Part shown: piece by piece, positions 30,473 through 33,887 of the stretch
Position numbering within the stretch: position 1 is the stretch's first letter
How the letters are laid out: each line of letters starts with the position of its first letter
Assembly (NCBI GenBank): GCA_041398565.1
Contig: JAWKUN010000008.1
Coordinates: forward strand, 1 to 33,887
Direction of reading: 5' to 3'
Source of the DNA: DATGPD01 sp041398565
GTDB taxonomy: Bacteria > Planctomycetota > UBA1135 > UBA2386
DNA length: 33,887 nt
Program-made: the position numbers and the translations under genes
Notes under the pieces: model-generated
Told to the model about the DNA's origin: nothing
The model's input: the letters and a program-made list of their open reading frames with translations, nothing else
Databases searched by the model: none

Positions 30473-30478
30473 ATCATA
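30473..30478 (-). promoter_or_regulatory. Candidate -10 box of the FmdB-type gene
   Basis: TATGAT on the minus strand matches the TATAAT consensus at five of six positions and lies 15 bases before the ATG at 30457, implying a leader of about eight bases. No good -35 hexamer is visible. Confidence 0.4.
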
Positions 30479-30584
30479 GCGCGCACGTCGTGTGCGTCGC
30501 CGTGCCGCTCGTTCTCTCGGTGCCGTCGTTGGTACCGGGGGCTCCGGTCGAGTTCGCCGGGGAGGAGGGCGCCATACACGGCGC

Positions 30585-30614
30585 TTGGCCGCTTGCCGGG
30601 CTCGGCGCTACTCT
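30585..30614 (+). promoter_or_regulatory. Candidate promoter of the ECF sigma gene
   Basis: TTGGCC (30585-30590) and TACTCT (30609-30614) are spaced by 18 bases. Seven bases then separate the -10 box from the ATG at 30622, again predicting transcription from the start codon. Confidence 0.4.
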
Positions 30615-30621
30615 GACGGAG

Positions 30622-31188
30622 ATGGATGAACCGCGTCCCGAGCACGTGACCAAGCTCTTGGTCGACTGGTGCGCGGGGGATCAGCGCGCCCTGGCGGAGC
30701 TGATGCCGCTCGTGATGGACCAGCTCAAGGCGCAAGCGCGTCGCTACCTCGAGCGCGAACGGTCGGACCACACCTTGCAGGCGACGGCGTTGGTCAACGA
30801 GGCCTATCTGCGGCTGATCGACCAGAGCAAGGTGAAGTGGCAGAACCGCACCCACTTCTTCGCCGTGTGCGCGCAGATCATGCGACGCATCCTGGTCGAC
30901 CACGCGCGCAACCGTCGCGCCCAGAAGCGGGGGGGCTCCGCCAAGAAGGTCGACTTCGACGACCTGAGCGGCCTGCTCAGCGACAAGCAGGTCGACATCG
31001 TCGCTCTCGACGACGCGCTGCACGAACTGGCCAAGATCGACAAGCGGCAGGCGCGCATCGTCGAGCTCCGCTTCTTCGGCGGCCTCAGCATCGAGGAGGC
31101 GGCCGAGGTGGAGGGTGTGTCCCGCGCCACCGCCAACCGCGAGTGGGCCATGGCGCGCGCATGGCTGCACATGCAGATGGAAGCGTGA
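30622..31188 (+). CDS. ECF-type RNA polymerase sigma factor
   Basis: A 188-residue sigma-70-family factor with regions 2 and 4 only, which redirects RNA polymerase to its own promoter set. Region 2 spans about 10-100, with QATALVNEAYLRLIDQ and FFAVCAQIMRRILVDHARNR, characteristic of the subgroup abundant in planctomycetes (TIGR02999/Sigma70_ECF-like). Region 4 spans about 130-185 (DKRQARIVELRFFGGLSIEE, then a helix-turn-helix with GVSRATANREWAMARAWL). In planctomycetes such genes often stand next to a serine/threonine kinase; none follows here, the next gene being convergent. No anti-sigma factor is nearby. The ATG at 30622 gives the usual N-terminus; the frame upstream is not coding-like. 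Confidence 0.93.
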   Translation: MDEPRPEHVTKLLVDWCAGDQRALAELMPLVMDQLKAQARRYLERERSDHTLQATALVNEAYLRLIDQSKVKWQNRTHFFAVCAQIMRRILVDHARNRRAQKRGGSAKKVDFDDLSGLLSDKQVDIVALDDALHELAKIDKRQARIVELRFFGGLSIEEAAEVEGVSRATANREWAMARAWLHMQMEA

Positions 31189-31264
31189 CCCTGCGGCGCT
31201 CTCCATCGGCTTGCGGCCGTCCCCGCCGTATGGAACGCAGCGCGACTCCGCTTGGCCTCATCCA

Positions 31265-31278
31265 GCCGCGCCCGCGGC
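31265..31278. terminator. Hairpin between the convergent sigma and parvulin genes
   Basis: GCCGCG (31265-31270) pairs with CGCGGC (31273-31278) across a two-base loop in the 144-base convergent gap. There is no T-run. It is a weak candidate. Confidence 0.25.
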
Positions 31279-31332
31279 GGTGGGCGTCTGCTCCAAGGGG
31301 CGCCGGACCCGGCTCCTCGCCTCACCCGTTCC

Positions 31333-32472
31333 CTAATAGAGGAGCGTCACGCGGTGACGTCTACGGATGTCGAGCATCGCGTCTTCTTGCATCTTGCGCC
31401 GCATGATGTCGCGAACCTTGGGCAGCGTGCTCTCGGTCACCAGGAAGAAGGCGTAGTGCGTGTAGGAGAGACGTTTGACGAAGTGCTGCCCGTACGGCGA
31501 CTCGATGGGACCAGTCCATTCGCCGTCTCGCAGCTCCCAGGCCGCGCGCGTGACGCTCGGGGGCAGGCGCGGGTCGAAGCGCGAGACGTTGCGTAGGATG
31601 CCGCCGCGGTTGGCGGTGCGACGGTCTTCCGACATCAGCCGGGCGACGTCTTCGAAGTTCGACCCGTCGGGCGCCAGACGTGCCTTGACCTCGGCCAGCA
31701 AGCGCGTCGTCTCGCGCCGATCGGCGTCGACGAGGAGCTGACCGCTCACCGGCTGGCGGTCGTAGACGAGGATGTGCGCGAGGTGGACGACCCCGCCGAA
31801 GTAGCGCGGGTTCTCGCGATAGAAGTAGTGCGCCGCGTCGAGACCGATGCGGTCGAGGTCGGGGGTGAGGGCGTCGAGCCAGCCCTGGCGCTGGTCGGCC
31901 AGTCCGAACTCGCGCCGGTGGCGCGCACGCAGGTTGGCCTTGCGCTCGTCGGTCAGGTCGGATTTGACGCCCTGGTCCTCGCGCTGTTGTCGATAGTGCG
32001 CCAGCCAGGCCTCGAAGCCGCCTTCGGCGGCCTGCTCGAGTCTGGCGTCGACGGCCTCCTGCGGAACCTCGCGGGCGCGGGCCTCGGCCTGCAAGGCGAC
32101 GATGTCCGCGTACTGCCGGATCCAGTCGGCCGGCTGGCGCTTGTCGAAGTAGAGATTCCCCGCCGGTGTGGCCAGGAAGCCGGCAAACCCCGGGGAGAGG
32201 TGCTCGTCCATGTAGCGAGCCATCTCGCCCAGCGTGATCTCGCGCTCGTCGACCTTGGCCACCGCTTTGTCCTTGTCCCGCGGGTAGCGCAACTCGATCC
32301 CGGTCAGGGCGCTCAGATCGCGGCGGAGCTCGGGCGTGGTCTTTTCGGCCTTGGCAGGCGGCTCCTGGGCGCCGACGCAGGTCGCCAGGGCGGCATGGAC
32401 GAGGAACAGCTTGCACGCGGCGCGCCGAGTGGCTCCGCACCGCACACGAGTCGAAAGGACGTTGCTAGGCAT
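31333..32472 (-). CDS. Exported parvulin-type peptidyl-prolyl isomerase
   Basis: A 379-residue secreted or periplasmic folding catalyst. The N-terminus has a basic region and hydrophobic core ending CVGAQ (cleavage near residue 36). A helical segment follows (about 50-220, SurA-like arrangement; ERKANLRARHRREFGLADQ). A parvulin (PpiC) domain lies at about 225-345: VVHLAHILVYDR, GSNFEDVARLMSEDRRTANR, GGILRNVSRFDP, and ESPYGQHFVKRL. The domain order resembles SurA/PpiD-type chaperones. The ATG at 32472 is preferred (MPSNVLSTRVRCGATRRAAC), although the n-region is long for a signal peptide; an upstream start at 32586 would make it longer still. Divergent from galK with 135 bases between them; no convincing promoter was identified. 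Confidence 0.88.
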   Translation of the reverse strand: MPSNVLSTRVRCGATRRAACKLFLVHAALATCVGAQEPPAKAEKTTPELRRDLSALTGIELRYPRDKDKAVAKVDEREITLGEMARYMDEHLSPGFAGFLATPAGNLYFDKRQPADWIRQYADIVALQAEARAREVPQEAVDARLEQAAEGGFEAWLAHYRQQREDQGVKSDLTDERKANLRARHRREFGLADQRQGWLDALTPDLDRIGLDAAHYFYRENPRYFGGVVHLAHILVYDRQPVSGQLLVDADRRETTRLLAEVKARLAPDGSNFEDVARLMSEDRRTANRGGILRNVSRFDPRLPPSVTRAAWELRDGEWTGPIESPYGQHFVKRLSYTHYAFFLVTESTLPKVRDIMRRKMQEDAMLDIRRRHRVTLLY

Positions 32473-32607
32473 GCCAGGAGATCGCCGCCCGCGGCGGCAT
32501 CGGCGGATCGGACAAGCGCCGGCACCGACGGCGCGTCTCGTCGAAGTCAATTGGCCGCGCGCGTGGCCGACCCTGGAGAATAGCATCGTCCAACGCTGGC
32601 GTCACCG

Positions 32608-33789
32608 ATGAGCGGTTCCCCTGCTGTCCCCTTGGCCGAGCGCGTTCGCGGCGAGTTCGCGAAGCGCCACGGCGGCGATTCGGCTCGCGTGTTCTTCGCG
32701 CCCGGGCGTGTCAACCTCATCGGCGCGCACCTCGACTACAGCGGTGGGGACGTGCTGCCGTTGGCCGTCGACCGGGGCATCTACGTCGCCGCGCGGCTGC
32801 GGAGCGACGACCGCGTGCGCCTGTGCAGCTTGGATCAGACCCTGGCAGTCGAAGTGACGCTGCCGGAGATCGGGTCGCATCAGCAGCCCGGGCGCGGTTG
32901 GGCGAACTACCCGCTGGGGGTCTTGCATGTGCTGGCCGAGCACACCGGTGAGAGCGTGGGAGCCGACCTCGTGTTCGGCGGCGACCTGCCCATGGCTTCC
33001 GGATTGTCGTCGTCGGCGGCCCTCGAAGTGGCGACCGCGACCGCGCTCGATGCGCTGCTGGGCACCCGACTCGATCCGCTGACCCTGGCCCAGATCGCGC
33101 ACCGTGCCGAGAACGACTACGTCGGCCTGCAGTGCGGCATCATGGACCAGTTCGCGTCTGCGATGGGGCGAGCCGACCACGCGCTCTTGCTGCACTGCCA
33201 CACCCAGACCTTCGAGCACGTGCCGCTCGACCACCGCGCGTTCGAGGTGCTGGTGATGGACTCGCGCAAGCCGCGGCGCTTGGCCGCGACCGGGTTCAAC
33301 CAGCGCGTGCGCGAATGCCAACAGGCGCACGCGGCCTTGCGCGCTGCCGGGATCGATCGGCCTTGCCTTGCCGCCTACGAGCCGGCGGAGCTCGAGCGAG
33401 TCGAGAGCGTTCTCGACGAGGTGCTGTTGCGTCGTGCCCGCCACGTGGTGAGCGAGATGCAACGGGTGGATTCGGCGGTGAAAGCGCTGCGCCGAGGCGA
33501 CGTGGCGGCCTTCGGCGCCTGTCTCACCGCAAGCCATGCTTCCACGGCACGGAACTACGACGTGTCGTGCGACGAGCTCGACGAACTCACCGGTGCCGCT
33601 TGCGCGTGCCCGGGGGTGTTCGGCGCGCGGCTCACCGGAGCCGGATTCGGCGGCTGCGCGATCGCGCTGGTGGTGCCGGGACGAACCGAGGACGTCGCCG
33701 AGGCCGTGGCCGCGCGCTACGAGTCTCGCTTCGCCGTCACGCCGGGCTTCGAGGTGCTGCGCGCCGGATCCGGACCTCGCGAACTCTGA
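32608..33789 (+). CDS. galK: Galactokinase (GHMP kinase family)
   Basis: Phosphorylates a sugar, most likely galactose at C1, with ATP in the cytoplasm (Leloir pathway). The 393-residue product shows the three GHMP motifs: the N-terminal PGRVNLIGAHLDYSGG (about 32-47), the ATP-binding GDLPMASGLSSSAALE (125-140), and the C-terminal GARLTGAGFGGCAIALV. The catalytic Asp is D180 in QCGIMDQFASAMG. One departure: the galactokinase signature normally reads GEHxDY, whereas here Glu is replaced by Ala40. That Glu contacts the sugar in characterised enzymes, so specificity may differ. No galT or galE gene lies in the window. The ATG at 32608 is standard. The stop codon lies in copy 3 of the tandem-hairpin element. 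Confidence 0.88.
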   Translation: MSGSPAVPLAERVRGEFAKRHGGDSARVFFAPGRVNLIGAHLDYSGGDVLPLAVDRGIYVAARLRSDDRVRLCSLDQTLAVEVTLPEIGSHQQPGRGWANYPLGVLHVLAEHTGESVGADLVFGGDLPMASGLSSSAALEVATATALDALLGTRLDPLTLAQIAHRAENDYVGLQCGIMDQFASAMGRADHALLLHCHTQTFEHVPLDHRAFEVLVMDSRKPRRLAATGFNQRVRECQQAHAALRAAGIDRPCLAAYEPAELERVESVLDEVLLRRARHVVSEMQRVDSAVKALRRGDVAAFGACLTASHASTARNYDVSCDELDELTGAACACPGVFGARLTGAGFGGCAIALVVPGRTEDVAEAVAARYESRFAVTPGFEVLRAGSGPREL

Positions 33790-33849
33790 GCCCGTAGGGC
33801 TGTCGATCGCGCTACGCGATCGACCAGCCGCCCTGCGACGCGGGCTCAG
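33786..33849 (+). repeat. Tandem-hairpin gene-end element, copy 3, enclosed in a 9-bp inverted repeat
   Basis: The TGA of galK (33787-33789) lies in the element. GAGCCC-GTA-GGGCT (33788-33801) corresponds to stem one. GTCGATCGCG (33802-33811), loop CTA, CGCGATCGAC (33815-33824) corresponds to stem two, followed by CAGC as in the other copies. In addition CTGAGCCCG (33786-33794) pairs perfectly with CGGGCTCAG (33841-33849), enclosing the whole. The last 38 bases of the window show only a small GAGAG/CTCTC hairpin. Confidence 0.65.
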
Positions 33850-33887
33850 ATGGGATGAGAGCGAATCCTCTCGAAGGCTCAGCGCGG

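Noticed and set aside
1..33887. CRISPR arrays, insertion sequences, phage genes, toxin-antitoxin pairs
   Set aside because: No regularly spaced repeats, transposase motifs, terminal inverted repeats with target duplications or recognisable defence genes were found on reading both strands.
33860..33887. End of a further minus-strand gene at the right edge (TGA at 33881-33879)
   Set aside because: Only two codons would be visible, too little to call a gene.

Overview
The window is a GC-rich (roughly 70%), densely coded bacterial chromosome segment with genes on both strands. I saw no tRNA, rRNA, CRISPR array, transposase or phage gene. It most resembles a member of the Planctomycetota. The secreted proteins at 1757-6394 have the composition and C-terminal patterns I associate with uncultured-type planctomycetes. 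The ECF sigma factor is of the type common in that phylum, and almost no start codon has a Shine-Dalgarno sequence. This assignment is inference; no marker gene proves it.

Layout, left to right. A broken gene with regulatory-like beta-sandwich repeats (1-531, minus) follows the redox chaperone hslO (646-1515, minus). Three secreted proteins of unknown function lie on the plus strand (1757-6394). lexA (6414-7022, minus) is divergent from lhgO (7075-8277), with a GAAC-N7-GAAC operator between them. A soluble dynamin-like GTPase follows (8473-10671).

From 10686 to 18271 lies a glycan-assembly locus of two divergent transcription units. Two glycosyltransferases are on the minus strand. On the plus strand is an overlapping trio: a coiled-coil protein with a degenerate glycosyltransferase core, a GT4 enzyme and a GT2 enzyme. 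The 475-base divergent gap holds several strong inverted repeats, one of which looks like a leader terminator. Next come a crotonase-family enzyme, a double-CDGSH iron-sulfur protein and a half-length GT4-like protein (18486-20401).

A minus-strand run (23744-20427) holds a quinone oxidoreductase, an ABC ATPase, a lipoprotein and thioredoxin reductase. A second minus-strand run (29248-24756) holds an active/inactive M16 peptidase pair and an exported gamma-glutamyltransferase, which together suggest peptide scavenging outside the cytoplasm. The right end has a GT2 enzyme, an FmdB-type zinc ribbon, an orphan ECF sigma factor, an exported parvulin and a galactokinase.

The most interesting unexplained signals are: (1) a tandem-hairpin element that begins inside the stop codon of three unrelated plus-strand genes and shows a compensatory base change; (2) an alphaproteobacterial-type LexA operator shared by lexA and lhgO; (3) promoter-like elements placed so that transcription would start at or within a few bases of the ATG; and (4) a degenerate glycosyltransferase scaffold that shares a C-terminal tail with its operon partner.
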